Source of the DNA: Pseudomonadota bacterium | Lineage (GTDB): Bacteria; Pseudomonadota; Gammaproteobacteria; Burkholderiales; Burkholderiaceae_C | Direction of reading: 5' to 3' | DNA length: 43,509 nt | NCBI GenBank assembly: GCA_023438115.1 | Contig: JAEZEB010000371.1 | Coordinates: 1 to 43,509, forward strand | Shown: piece after piece, positions 17,553-25,919 of the stretch | Layout of the letters: each line of letters starts with the position of its first letter | Numbering within the stretch: position 1 is the first letter of the stretch | Translations under genes and position numbers: made by a program | Notes under the pieces: generated by a model | Databases searched by the model: none | What the model saw: the letters and a program-made list of their open reading frames with translations, nothing else | What the model was told of the DNA's origin: nothing

Positions 17553-18833
17553 TCAGGAGCGGATCTCGCCTTCGCCCAGCACGATCCATTTCAGCGAGGT
17601 GAGGCCCTCGATGCCCACCGGCCCGCGGGCGTGGAACTTGTCGGTGCTGATGCCGATCTCGGCGCCCAGCCCGAACTCGAAACCGTCGGCGAAGCGCGTG
17701 CTGGCGTTGACCATCACGCTGGCCGAATCCACCTCGCGCAGGAAACGCTGCGCGTGCACGTGGTCGCGCGTGAGGATGGCGTCGGTGTGGTGCGAGGAAT
17801 AGCGGTTGATGTGCGCGATCGCCTCGTCCACGCCCGCCACCACCTTGATGCTGATGATGGGCGCGAGGTACTCCTCGTACCAGTCCTGTTCGGTCGCATC
17901 CTGCAGGTTCGCGCCCGGCACGCACTGCAGCAGCGCCTTGGCCTCTGGATCGCAGCGCATCTCCACGCCCTTGGCGGCGAAGACCGCGCCGATGCGCGGC
18001 AGGAACTCGCGCGCGACGCCGCGCGCCACCAGCAGGCCCTCGCTGGCGTTGCAGGGGCTGTATTTCTGCGTCTTGGCGTTGTCGGTCACCTTCACGGCCA
18101 GGTCGAGGTCGCAGGGATCGTCGACGTAGGTGTGGCAGTTGCCGTCCAGGTGCTTGATCACCGGCACCTTGGCCTCGCGCGAGATCCGCTCGATGAGCCC
18201 CTTGCCGCCGCGCGGGATGATCACGTCCACGTGCTGCGGCATCGCGATCAGCCGGCCCACGGCCTCGCGGTCGGTGGTCTGCACCAGCTGCACGGCGTGG
18301 GCGGGCAGGCCCGCTTCTCCCAGCGCCTGCTGCACCAGCCGCGCCAGCGCCTTGTTGGATTCGATCGCCTCCGAGCCGCCGCGCAGGATGCAGGCGTTGC
18401 CGCTCTTGATGGACAGGCTCGCCGCCTCGATGGTCACGTTGGGGCGGCTCTCGAAGATCATGCCGAACACGCCGATCGGCACGCGCATCTGGCCCACGCG
18501 GATGCCGCTGGGCTGCTGCTTCATGCCGATGATCTCGCCGATGATGTCGGGCATCACGGCCAGCTGCTCGCAGCCCACGGCCAGGGTCTCGATGATCTTC
18601 GGCGTCAGCCGCAGGCGGTCCACCATGGGCGCGGCCAGGCCGGCGGCGGTGGCGCGATCCAGGTCCCTGGCGTTGTCCGCCTGCAGGCCCGCGACGCCGG
18701 CGCGCAGCAGCGCCGCCAGTCCGCGCAGGGCGGCCGCCTTCTGCGCCGCCGGGGCCGCCGCCATGCGGGCGGAGGCCTCCCGGGCCTGCAGGCCCAGGCT
18801 TTCCATGTGCTCGGCGATATTCACGGCGTTCAT
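17553..18833 (-). CDS. proA: Gamma-glutamyl phosphate reductase
   Basis: NADPH-dependent reduction of gamma-glutamyl phosphate to glutamate semialdehyde, the second step of proline synthesis. The 426-residue length is standard. Motifs include the catalytic cysteine in 'YSPCNASEGLLV', the nucleotide site near 'GVFGMIFESRPNVT', 'DVIIPRGGKGLI', and the C-terminal 'FADGFEFGLGAEIGIST'. proB is not adjacent. It follows holA by 35 bases and precedes gshA by 22 bases on the same strand. The nearby rocD product also makes glutamate semialdehyde, from ornithine, so two routes to proline lie within 4 kb. Confidence 0.98.
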   Translation of the reverse strand: MNAVNIAEHMESLGLQAREASARMAAAPAAQKAAALRGLAALLRAGVAGLQADNARDLDRATAAGLAAPMVDRLRLTPKIIETLAVGCEQLAVMPDIIGEIIGMKQQPSGIRVGQMRVPIGVFGMIFESRPNVTIEAASLSIKSGNACILRGGSEAIESNKALARLVQQALGEAGLPAHAVQLVQTTDREAVGRLIAMPQHVDVIIPRGGKGLIERISREAKVPVIKHLDGNCHTYVDDPCDLDLAVKVTDNAKTQKYSPCNASEGLLVARGVAREFLPRIGAVFAAKGVEMRCDPEAKALLQCVPGANLQDATEQDWYEEYLAPIISIKVVAGVDEAIAHINRYSSHHTDAILTRDHVHAQRFLREVDSASVMVNASTRFADGFEFGLGAEIGISTDKFHARGPVGIEGLTSLKWIVLGEGEIRS

Positions 18834-18868
18834 GAGCTCATTATCGCCCGGCAGGTCTTAGGCAAGGG

Positions 18869-19975
18869 TTAGGGGACGGCCGCTCCCGGCCGTGCCGGCC
18901 CTCTCCCGGCTCCTCCCCCTGGAGCGGAAGGAGACGCGGCCAGGCAGAGGTCCGTGGCCAGCCTGTGCAGGGCCTGCCAGCCGTTGGCCGGCCAGCCCGG
19001 AACCCTCAGGCCCTTCACGATGCCGTCCACCTGGTGCGCCGCGTGCAGCAGGTTGTCCAGCGCGGTGGGCGTCAGGCGCGGCAGGACGCGCTCGAACAGC
19101 TTTTCCTTCAGGCCCCAGACGCGCTGCTCGCGCAGGGCCATGGGCAGCGGGCGGCCGGCGGCCATCGCATCCTTCACCCGCTTGAGCGCGCGGATGTCCT
19201 CGGCGAGCGTGTAGTGCACCAGCACCTCGGCCTCGCCCTCGGCCTGCAGGCCTTCCAGCATGCGCTGCACGCGGGCGAGCTGCCCGCCCAGCACGGCCTC
19301 GGACAGCTTGAAGACGTCGTAGCGCGCCACGTTCAGCACGGCGCTTTCCACCTGCTCGAAGCGCAGCTCGCCAGCCGGGTACAGCAGCGCGAGCTTCTGG
19401 ATCTCCTGGTGCGCGGCCAGCAGGTTGCCTTCCACCCGGTCGGCGAAGAACTGCAGCGTGCGCTGGCCCTCCTCGCCGGCGGCCACGCGCTGGTCCTGCC
19501 GCGCGAGGCGCTGCGAGATCCATTGCGGCAGCGCGCCGCGCTCCACGGGTTGCAGCTCGATCATCACGCCGGCGCCGTCCAGCGCGGCGAACCACGCCGA
19601 CTTCTTCGTGGCGAAATCCAGGCGCGGCAGCAGAACGAGGGTGAGCGTGCTGTCGTTGCCCGCCGCGCTTTCCGCCAGTTGCTGCAGCGCGGTGCTGCCG
19701 TCCTTGCCCGGCTTGCCCGAAGGGATGCGCACCTCGACGATCTGCTTGTCGGCGAACAGGCTCAGCGAGCCGCCGGCGGCCAGCACGGCGCTCCAGTCGA
19801 AATGCGCGCCGGCGACGGTGTGCACCGTGCGCTCGGTGTAACCCTGCTCGCGCGCGGCCGCGCGGATCGCGTCGGCCGCTTCCTGCACCAGCAGCGGCTC
19901 GTCGCCATGCAGCGTGTAGAGGGGGCGCAGCCCGCGCTGGAGGTGCTGGGTGAGTTGGGCGGCCGCGAGCTGCAT
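18869..19975 (-). CDS. holA: DNA polymerase III delta subunit
   Basis: Clamp-loader subunit that opens the beta clamp during replication. The 368-residue protein shows the HolA pattern: 'LRPLYTLHGDEPLLVQEAADAI' at the N-terminus, 'LLPRLDFATKKSAWF', 'RVEGNLLAAHQEIQKL', and 'LKEKLFERVLPRL' in the C-terminal collar domain. The last ~25 residues are a Gly/Pro/Arg low-complexity tail (APGGGAGRGPARPGAAVP). In related bacteria holA usually follows lptE; here rocD and a repeat-rich gap lie between. Confidence 0.95.
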   Translation of the reverse strand: MQLAAAQLTQHLQRGLRPLYTLHGDEPLLVQEAADAIRAAAREQGYTERTVHTVAGAHFDWSAVLAAGGSLSLFADKQIVEVRIPSGKPGKDGSTALQQLAESAAGNDSTLTLVLLPRLDFATKKSAWFAALDGAGVMIELQPVERGALPQWISQRLARQDQRVAAGEEGQRTLQFFADRVEGNLLAAHQEIQKLALLYPAGELRFEQVESAVLNVARYDVFKLSEAVLGGQLARVQRMLEGLQAEGEAEVLVHYTLAEDIRALKRVKDAMAAGRPLPMALREQRVWGLKEKLFERVLPRLTPTALDNLLHAAHQVDGIVKGLRVPGWPANGWQALHRLATDLCLAASPSAPGGGAGRGPARPGAAVP

Positions 19976-20015
19976 GCGGGGAGTTTAGCGGGGGGCGTCG
20001 GGCGGCGGCCATGTC

Positions 20016-20049
20016 GGGGTTCGCGTTCGGGCTCACCGCCGACCTACGA
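20016..20049 (-). repeat. REP-like repeat, copy A (inverted)
   Basis: On the minus strand this reads TCGTAGGTCGGCGGTGAGCC followed by CGAACGCGAACCCCG, a diverged, inverted copy of repeats B and C. It lies in the 220-base gap between holA and rocD. Imperfect self-complementarity (CGGGGTTCG.. against ..CGAACCCCG-like arms) is typical of extragenic palindromes. Confidence 0.55.
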
Positions 20050-20070
20050 AAACGGCGCCGTGTCCCTGCC

Positions 20071-20116
20071 TCGTAGGGCGGGGTGAGCGGCGAAGCCCGA
20101 ACCCCGCCGCCGCCAC
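20071..20116 (+). repeat. REP-like repeat, copy B
   Basis: Begins TCGTAGGGCGGGGTGAGCGG and continues to CGAACCCCGCC, followed by GCCGCC. It matches copy C over about 44 bases with one indel and one substitution. The GGCGGGGT...ACCCCGCC arms can fold into a hairpin. Confidence 0.7.
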
Positions 20117-20150
20117 GAGCCGACGCCGCGTTCATGGCCTTCGCCCGCCT

Positions 20151-20194
20151 TCGTAGGGCGGGTGAGCGGCGAAGCGCGAACCCCGCCGCCGCGG
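20151..20194 (+). repeat. REP-like repeat, copy C
   Basis: Begins TCGTAGGGCGGGTGAGCGGC and ends CGAACCCCGCCGCCG, exactly 80 bases after copy B and in the same orientation. It ends three bases before the rocD stop, so it may also act on the 3' end of that transcript. Such elements are found repeated between genes in many proteobacteria. Confidence 0.7.
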
Positions 20195-20196
20195 CA

Positions 20197-21477
20197 TCAC
20201 GCCGTGGCCGCCGCCCGCGCCGCCGCGCTCTTCCCACCCAGCCCCAGCTGCGCATGCCTCTCCTTCGCCACCCGATGGAAGATGTCCACCGCGCGATCGA
20301 TCAGCTCGCAGGTGATCGTCAGCGGCGGCGCGAAGCGGATCACCGTCTCGTGCGTTTCCTTGGACAGCACGCCCGCCGCGGCCAGCCGCTCCACCAGGTC
20401 GCGCGCGCTGGTGCAAGAGGGCTCGATGTCCACCCCCACCCACAGGCCCCGCCCGCGCACGTCGCGGATCAGCGGCTGCACCTGCGCCTGCACCTCGCGC
20501 AGGCGCCGGAACAGGTAGTCGCCCTTGGCCGCGCACTGCTCCACCAGGCCTTCCTCCTGCAGCACTTTCAGGCCCTCCAGCGCCACGGCGGCCGCCAGTG
20601 CGTTGCCGCCGAAGGTGGACCCGTGGCTGTTGGGGATGAACACGTCCATCACCGCGGCGTCGGCGCAGAAGGCGCTCACGGGCAGCAGGCCGCCGCCCAG
20701 CGCCTTGCCGAGCACCAGCGCGTCGGGCCGGATGCCCTCGTGCTCGAAGGCGAACCACTTGCCCGTGCGGCCCAGGCCGGCCTGCACCTCGTCGTCGATC
20801 AGGAGGATGTTGTTCTCGGTGCACCAGGCGCGCAGCTCGCGGAAGAAGCCCGCCGGCGGAACGATGACGCCGGCCTCGCCCTGGATGGGCTCGATGAGCA
20901 CGGCGCAGGTGTCCGCCGTGGCGGCGGCGCGCACGCTGTCCATGTCGCCGAAGTCGAAGTGCTGGAAGCCGCCGTCGAAGGGTCCGAAGCCGGTGCGGTA
21001 CTCCTCCTCGCTGGAGAAGCCCACGATGGTGCTCGTGCGGCCGTGGAAGTTGCCGCGTGCCACCAGGATGCGCTGGCGTCCGTCAGGGATGCCCTTGACG
21101 CGATGGCCCCACCGGCGCGCGCACTTGATCGCCGTCTCCACCGCCTCGGCGCCGGTGTTCATGGGCAGCGCGCGCTCGAAGCCGGTGACCTCGGAGACCT
21201 TCTCCAGCAGCGGCCCGAGCGTGGTGCCGTAGTACGCCCGGGACATCACCGCGACCTTTTCGAGCTGCCGCTGCGCGGCCGCGACGATGCGCGGATGCAG
21301 GTGGCCGTGGCTGACCGAGGAGTACGCGCTCATCATGTCGACGTACTCGCGGCCTTCCACGTCCCAGACCAGGCAGTCCTTCGCGCGCTCGACCACCACC
21401 GGCACCGGCGCGTAGTTGCGCGCGCCGAAGCGCGCCTCCTGCGCGATGTGGCTCTGGGTTGCACTCATGTTGCACAT
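20197..21477 (-). CDS. rocD: Ornithine--oxo-acid aminotransferase (class III PLP)
   Basis: PLP enzyme expected to convert ornithine and 2-oxoglutarate to glutamate semialdehyde and glutamate. The 426-residue protein has the class III fold: 'MNTGAEAVETAIK', 'GNFHGRTSTIVG', the Asp in 'LLIDDEVQAGLGRTGK' and the PLP lysine K258 in 'LVLGKALGGG', with 'HGSTFGGNALAAA' after it. The ATG at 21477 has GAGGAGG four bases upstream; an ATG nine bases further in (MSATQ) is an alternative. The Ala-rich tail ends beside REP-like repeats. It splits the usual lptE-holA adjacency. Acetylornithine aminotransferase is a possible but less likely alternative. Confidence 0.88.
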   Translation of the reverse strand: MCNMSATQSHIAQEARFGARNYAPVPVVVERAKDCLVWDVEGREYVDMMSAYSSVSHGHLHPRIVAAAQRQLEKVAVMSRAYYGTTLGPLLEKVSEVTGFERALPMNTGAEAVETAIKCARRWGHRVKGIPDGRQRILVARGNFHGRTSTIVGFSSEEEYRTGFGPFDGGFQHFDFGDMDSVRAAATADTCAVLIEPIQGEAGVIVPPAGFFRELRAWCTENNILLIDDEVQAGLGRTGKWFAFEHEGIRPDALVLGKALGGGLLPVSAFCADAAVMDVFIPNSHGSTFGGNALAAAVALEGLKVLQEEGLVEQCAAKGDYLFRRLREVQAQVQPLIRDVRGRGLWVGVDIEPSCTSARDLVERLAAAGVLSKETHETVIRFAPPLTITCELIDRAVDIFHRVAKERHAQLGLGGKSAAARAAATA

Positions 21478-21591
21478 GCGGCCTCCTCGACACGACGTAG
21501 AGGAAGAGGTTCGCACCGGCCGCGCCGCCGGGATGTAGGACGCGGTCGGACGTCGCCCGCGCGCGGGCCACGGCGCCCGCCGGACGCCTTC

Positions 21592-22080
21592 TTACAGCGC
21601 GCGCAGGGCCGCCAGGCGGCGCATCAGCTGCTGCACGATGTCGTTCTGCATGTCGCGGTACAGCAGCGTCTCCTCGCCTTCCTTGGCGAGCACCGCGCTT
21701 TCGTTGAAGCTGATGTCCCGCTGCTGCAGCAGCTCCGTATCGGGGATCAGCTCGCGGCCCTGCGGCGTGAGCAGCCGGAAGGTCACGCGCAGGCGCAGCT
21801 GGTACTCGCGCACCTGGCCGCTGGCGTTGATGCCCACCACGACGCGCTCGCGCTGTTCCTGCCGCAAGTCCAGGACCACCTGCACGTCGCCGGGATCGCC
21901 GGGGCCCAGCACCTGCACCGAGCCGTCGGCCGCCAGGTTGCGCCGCAGCTGGGTGGCCACCGCGGTGCCGCCGTTGACCCGGATCGAATCGAAGACGAAA
22001 TCCGGCGCCTTGCGCAGCTGGAAGCCGCAGCCCGCCAGCAATGCGGCCGCGCCACCCGAAAGGAGCAGGCGGCGCTTCAT
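21592..22080 (-). CDS. lptE: LptE, LPS-assembly lipoprotein
   Basis: Outer-membrane lipoprotein that plugs LptD and helps insert LPS. The 162-residue precursor has a lipobox ending LLAGC with the lipidated Cys at 18, followed by 'GFQLRKAPDFVFDSIRVNGG', a typical LptE/RlpB start. The C-terminal helix 'DMQNDIVQQLMRRLAAL' is also typical. Its ATG overlaps the leuS TGA by four bases (22077-22080), so translation is coupled to leuS, the standard neighbourhood for lptE. Confidence 0.95.
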   Translation of the reverse strand: MKRRLLLSGGAAALLAGCGFQLRKAPDFVFDSIRVNGGTAVATQLRRNLAADGSVQVLGPGDPGDVQVVLDLRQEQRERVVVGINASGQVREYQLRLRVTFRLLTPQGRELIPDTELLQQRDISFNESAVLAKEGEETLLYRDMQNDIVQQLMRRLAALRAL

Positions 22081-24692
22081 ACGACCACGTTCACCAGGCG
22101 ACCCGGCACCACGACCACCTTCTTCGGTGTCGCGCCGCCGCCGAACTTCGCGAAGCCTTCGCTCGCCAGCGCGATGCGTTCGATCTCCGCCTTGTCGGCG
22201 CCAGCCGGCACCAGGATGGAGCCGCGCATCTTGCCGTTGACCTGCAGCACCAGCTCGACCTCGTCCTGCCGCAGCGCCGATTCGTCCACCTGCGGCCAGG
22301 GCGCGTCCAGCAGGTCGCCGTGCGCCTGCACGTAGCCCAGCTCGTTCCACAGGGCGTGCGCGATGTGCGGCGTGGCCGGGTACAGCACGCGCAGCAGGAT
22401 GCCGAAGCCCTCGCGCTGCGCTGCGTCGGCGCCCGGCTCGTCCACGGCCTTGAAGTCCTCCAGCGCGTTGAGCATCTTCATCGCGCCCGAGACCACGGTG
22501 TTGTACTGCATGCGCTGGTAGTCGTAGTCCACCTGCCGCAGCACGGTGTGGATCTCGCGCCGCAGCGCCTGGGCGGCCTTGCCGTACTCCGCCGCCTTCG
22601 CGTCGCTGCCCGCGCCCAGCTTCAGGCCGAAGTTCCACACCCGGCGCAGGAAGCGGTAGCTGCCTTCCAGCGCCGCGTCGTTCCACTCCAGCGTGGCCTC
22701 GGGCGGCGAGGTGAACATCGTGTACAGGCGGGCCGTGTCGGCGCCGTACTTCTCGATCAGGTCCTGCGGGTCGACGCCGTTGTTCTTGGACTTGGACATG
22801 GTCGTCCAGCCCTCGTAGTGCACCGGCTGGCCATCGGCCTTCGCGGTGGCGGAGACGACCTTGTTGTGCTCGTCGCGCACGATGTCCAGGTCGTGCGCCC
22901 AGAAGTACTGCTTGCCGGTGGTGGTGCGCGAGAAGGCCTCGTTGAGCACCATGCCCTGCGTCAGCAGCTTCGTGAACGGCTCGTCGATCTTCACCAGCCC
23001 CAGGTCGCGCATCACCTTGGTCCAGAAGCGCGCGTACAGCAGGTGCAGGATGGCGTGCTCGATGCCGCCGATGTACTGGTCCATCGGCATCCAGTACTGC
23101 GTGCCCTCGCCCACCATGGCCTGGTCGTTCTTCGGGTCGCAGTAGCGCATGAAGTACCAGGACGAGTCCACGAAGGTGTCCATCGTGTCGGTCTCGCGCC
23201 GCGCGTCCTTGCCGCACACGGGGCACTTGCAGGCGAGGAAGTCCTCGCGCTTGTTCAGCGGGTTGCCGGTGCCGTCGGGCACGCAGTCCTGCGGCAGGAC
23301 GACCGGCAGGTCCTTCTCGGGCACCGGCACCGCGCCGTGCACGTCGCAGTGGATGATGGGGATGGGCGTGCCCCAGTAGCGCTGGCGGCTGATTCCCCAG
23401 TCGCGCAGGCGCCAGGTGGTCTTCTTCTCGCCCAGGCCCTTCTGCTCCAGGTGGTGCGCCACCGCGTTCACCGCCTCGCGGTAGCCGAAGCCGCTGAAGA
23501 TGTCGGAGTTGATGGTGACGCCGTTTTCCTTGTCGGCGTACCAGTCCTGCCAGTTCTTGTAGTCGTAGGTCTGGCCGTCGACGTGCACCACCTGCACGAT
23601 GGGGATGCCGTACTTGAGCGCGAACGCGAAGTCGCGCTCGTCGTGGCCGGGCACGCCCATCACGGCGCCGTCGCCGTAGCCCATGAGCACGTAGTTGCCC
23701 ACCCACACGTCCACCGGTTCGTTGGTGATCGGGTGCGTGACCTTCAGGCCCGTGGGCATGCCTTCCTTGTCGCGCAGCGCGAGTTCGGCCTCGGTGGTAC
23801 CGCCCTTCTTGCAGTCCTCGATGAACTGCGCGAGCTTCGGATTGGTCTTCGCAGCCTGCGTGGCCAAGGGGTGCTCCGGCGCCACCGCGCAGAAAGTCAC
23901 CCCCATGATGGTGTCCGCGCGGGTGGTGAACACGTACATGCGGCCGTCGCCGATCGGCGCGCCGTCGTCGCCGCGGATGTCGTGCGTGAACGCGAAGCGC
24001 ACGCCCTCGCTCTTGCCGATCCAGTTCTCCTGCATCAGCTTCACGCGTTCCGGCCAGCCCGGCAGCTTCTCCTGCACGTGCTGCAGCAGTTCCTCGGCGT
24101 AGTCGGTGATCTTCAGGTAGTAGCCCGGGATCTCGCGCTTTTCCACCACCGCGCCGGTGCGCCAGCCCTTGCCGTCGATCACCTGCTCGTTGGCCAGCAC
24201 CGTCTGGTCCACCGGGTCCCAGTTGACGACCTGGGTCTTGCGGTAGGCGATGCCCTTCTCCAGCATCTTCAGGAACAGCCACTGGTTCCCCTTGTAGTAG
24301 CTGGGGTCGCAGGTAGCGACCTCGCGCGACCAGTCGATGGCCAGGCCCATGGCCTGCATCTGGCCCTTCATGTAGGCGATGTTCTCGTACGTCCACTTCG
24401 CCGGCGGCACGCCGTTCTTCAGCGCCGCGTTCTCCGCCGGCAGGCCGAAGGCGTCCCAGCCCATGGGCATGAGGACGTTGTAGCCGCTCATGCGCAGGTA
24501 CCGCGTCAACATGTCGTTGATCGTGTAGTTGCGCACGTGCCCCATGTGGAGCTTGCCCGAGGGATAGGGCAGCATGGAGCAGGCGTAGAACTTCTTCTTG
24601 CCGGCCTGCTCGGCCACCCGGTAGGCGTCCCGCGCCGTCCACTCGGCCTGCGCCGCCTTTTCCACGGCCAGGTGGTTGTACTTTTCTTCCAT
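22077..24692 (-). CDS. leuS: Leucyl-tRNA synthetase
   Basis: Class I synthetase charging tRNA-Leu, with an editing domain. The 871-residue length is normal. The HIGH motif is HMGH at residues 49-52 (YPSGKLHMGHVRNY) and the KMSKS motif is 'TMSKSKNNGVDP'. The CP1 editing domain is recognised by 'TTRADTIMGVTFCAVAPEHP', and a zinc-type 'CKCPVCGKDARRETDTMDTF' segment is present. It is followed by lptE with a four-base overlap and preceded by the exbD-like gene with a 45-base gap. Confidence 0.98.
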   Translation of the reverse strand: MEEKYNHLAVEKAAQAEWTARDAYRVAEQAGKKKFYACSMLPYPSGKLHMGHVRNYTINDMLTRYLRMSGYNVLMPMGWDAFGLPAENAALKNGVPPAKWTYENIAYMKGQMQAMGLAIDWSREVATCDPSYYKGNQWLFLKMLEKGIAYRKTQVVNWDPVDQTVLANEQVIDGKGWRTGAVVEKREIPGYYLKITDYAEELLQHVQEKLPGWPERVKLMQENWIGKSEGVRFAFTHDIRGDDGAPIGDGRMYVFTTRADTIMGVTFCAVAPEHPLATQAAKTNPKLAQFIEDCKKGGTTEAELALRDKEGMPTGLKVTHPITNEPVDVWVGNYVLMGYGDGAVMGVPGHDERDFAFALKYGIPIVQVVHVDGQTYDYKNWQDWYADKENGVTINSDIFSGFGYREAVNAVAHHLEQKGLGEKKTTWRLRDWGISRQRYWGTPIPIIHCDVHGAVPVPEKDLPVVLPQDCVPDGTGNPLNKREDFLACKCPVCGKDARRETDTMDTFVDSSWYFMRYCDPKNDQAMVGEGTQYWMPMDQYIGGIEHAILHLLYARFWTKVMRDLGLVKIDEPFTKLLTQGMVLNEAFSRTTTGKQYFWAHDLDIVRDEHNKVVSATAKADGQPVHYEGWTTMSKSKNNGVDPQDLIEKYGADTARLYTMFTSPPEATLEWNDAALEGSYRFLRRVWNFGLKLGAGSDAKAAEYGKAAQALRREIHTVLRQVDYDYQRMQYNTVVSGAMKMLNALEDFKAVDEPGADAAQREGFGILLRVLYPATPHIAHALWNELGYVQAHGDLLDAPWPQVDESALRQDEVELVLQVNGKMRGSILVPAGADKAEIERIALASEGFAKFGGGATPKKVVVVPGRLVNVVV

Positions 24693-24737
24693 GATGCGGG
24701 ATTGTAGGGATTGGCCCGGGCAGCGGCCGCCAGCGGG

Positions 24738-25154
24738 CTACTTCGGCGGTTCCGCGACGAAGGCGATGCGGGTCAGCCCCGCCTTGTGCGCCACGCCCAT
24801 GACCTCCACCACGCGCCCGTAGGCCACGGTGGTGTCGGCGCGCAGCTGGATCTCGGTGTCGGGATTCTGTTTCGCGGCTGCCGCCAGGCGCTCGGCGAGG
24901 ACCGGAACGTCCACCGGCTTGTCGTCGAGGAAAACCCGGCCGTCGCGGTCGAGCACCACCGTGAGGAAGCGCTGGGCGTCCGCGGCCTGGGTGCCCTCGG
25001 CCCGGGGCAGGTCGAGGCGGATCGCGCTGGCCAGCAGGGGCGCGGTGACGATGAAGATCACCACCAGCACCAGCATCACGTCCACCAGCGGCGTGACGTT
25101 GATGTCGCTGATCGGCGGGTCGCCCTCCGTGCGCTCGAGCCGGCCGAACGCCAT
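24738..25154 (-). CDS. exbD: ExbD/TolR-family biopolymer transport protein
   Basis: A 138-residue inner-membrane protein with one transmembrane helix at about residues 22-42 and a periplasmic domain. The conserved membrane aspartate is D25 in 'NVTPLVDVMLVLVVIF', which carries protons in ExbB/D and TolQ/R motors. It starts two bases after the stop of the ExbB/TolQ-type gene. No TonB, TolA, TolB or Pal gene is adjacent, so I cannot decide between a TonB-energising and a Tol-type role; the exbD symbol is provisional. Confidence 0.88.
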   Translation of the reverse strand: MAFGRLERTEGDPPISDINVTPLVDVMLVLVVIFIVTAPLLASAIRLDLPRAEGTQAADAQRFLTVVLDRDGRVFLDDKPVDVPVLAERLAAAAKQNPDTEIQLRADTTVAYGRVVEVMGVAHKAGLTRIAFVAEPPK

Positions 25155-25156
25155 GG

Positions 25157-25825
25157 TCAGGCGGCGAGGGGGGCGGGAGCGGGAGCTGCGCCGTGGGTGA
25201 GCAGCTCGCGCAGGTCGCGCGCGAAGCCTTCGAGGTCGGCCTCGATGCGGTGGATCACGCGGCCGAAGACGTTGTAGCCCAGCACCGCGGGGATGGCGAC
25301 GGCCAGGCCGGCGGCGGTCATGATCAGCGCCTCGCCCACGGGCCCGGACACCTTGTCGATGGTGATCTGGCCGGCATTCGCGATGCCGGTGAGCGCGTGG
25401 TAGATGCCCCAGACCGTGCCCAGCAGCCCCACGAAGGGCGCCGTGGACCCCACGGTGGCCAGCAGCACCTGGCCGAACTGCAGCTTGTCCAGCACGCCGT
25501 GCAGGGCGTCGCGCAGCAGGCGCGTGAGCTGCTGCGCCTTGTCGCCCGCGGCGGCCAGCGAACCGGCCGCCTGCTGCTCGGTGGCGGCGATCAGCGGCAG
25601 CACCAGCGCCTCGCGGTCGAAGGCGGCGACGCGCTGGCGCGCCTCCGCCACCGAGGGCGACTGCCAGAAGGCCGCCGTGCTGCGGGAGACGTCGCGGCGG
25701 GCGCGCCGCAGCATCCAGGCTTTCCAGAGGATCACGACCCAGCTGGAGACCGACATGGCGAGCAGCAGGACCGCCACCACCTGGGTGAGCGCGTCGCCCT
25801 GGCGGAAAAGGTCCAAGAGGCTCAA
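25157..25825 (-). CDS. exbB: ExbB/TolQ/MotA-family proton channel, TTG start
   Basis: A 222-residue inner-membrane protein with about three helices; the characteristic 'TVGSTAPFVGLLGTVWGIYHAL' and 'GEALIMTAAGLAVAIPAVLGYN' segments are clear. The best start is TTG at 25825, seven bases after GGAGG (25837-25833), giving M-S-L-L-D-L-F-R-Q-G. The only downstream ATG (MSVSSW) would cut the first helix, and upstream ATGs lie inside dapB or in repeat-like spacer. It works with the ExbD-like protein encoded two bases downstream to couple the proton gradient to outer-membrane processes. Confidence 0.9.
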   Translation of the reverse strand: MSLLDLFRQGDALTQVVAVLLLAMSVSSWVVILWKAWMLRRARRDVSRSTAAFWQSPSVAEARQRVAAFDREALVLPLIAATEQQAAGSLAAAGDKAQQLTRLLRDALHGVLDKLQFGQVLLATVGSTAPFVGLLGTVWGIYHALTGIANAGQITIDKVSGPVGEALIMTAAGLAVAIPAVLGYNVFGRVIHRIEADLEGFARDLRELLTHGAAPAPAPLAA

Positions 25826-25868
25826 GCGAGAACCTCCCCCAGGCTTGCCCGCTGCGCGGCCTGCGCCT

Positions 25869-25891
25869 CCCCCCTCCGCAAGCGGAGGGGG
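25869..25891. repeat. Strong G/C palindrome in the dapB-exbB gap
   Basis: CCCCCTCCGC (25870-25879) and GCGGAGGGGG (25882-25891) are perfect 10-base inverted repeats with a two-base centre. They lie in the 94-base non-coding gap between dapB and exbB, followed by GAGCGCCTTCGGGCGGCC. There is no T-run. It may be a dispersed extragenic palindrome or a weak attenuator upstream of the TTG-started exbB gene. Confidence 0.55.
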
Positions 25892-25919
25892 CGAGCGCCT
25901 TCGGGCGGCCGTGCGGCGC

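Noticed and set aside
21534..21551. Third copy of the TCGGAC/TAGGA promoter motif upstream of rocD
   Set aside because: Both boxes are present but in the reverse order with a four-base gap, so it does not fit the spacing of the two good copies.
20083..24707. Two long plus-strand frames opposite rocD, lptE and leuS
   Set aside because: Antisense shadows: low complexity, no start signals, and real enzymes on the minus strand.
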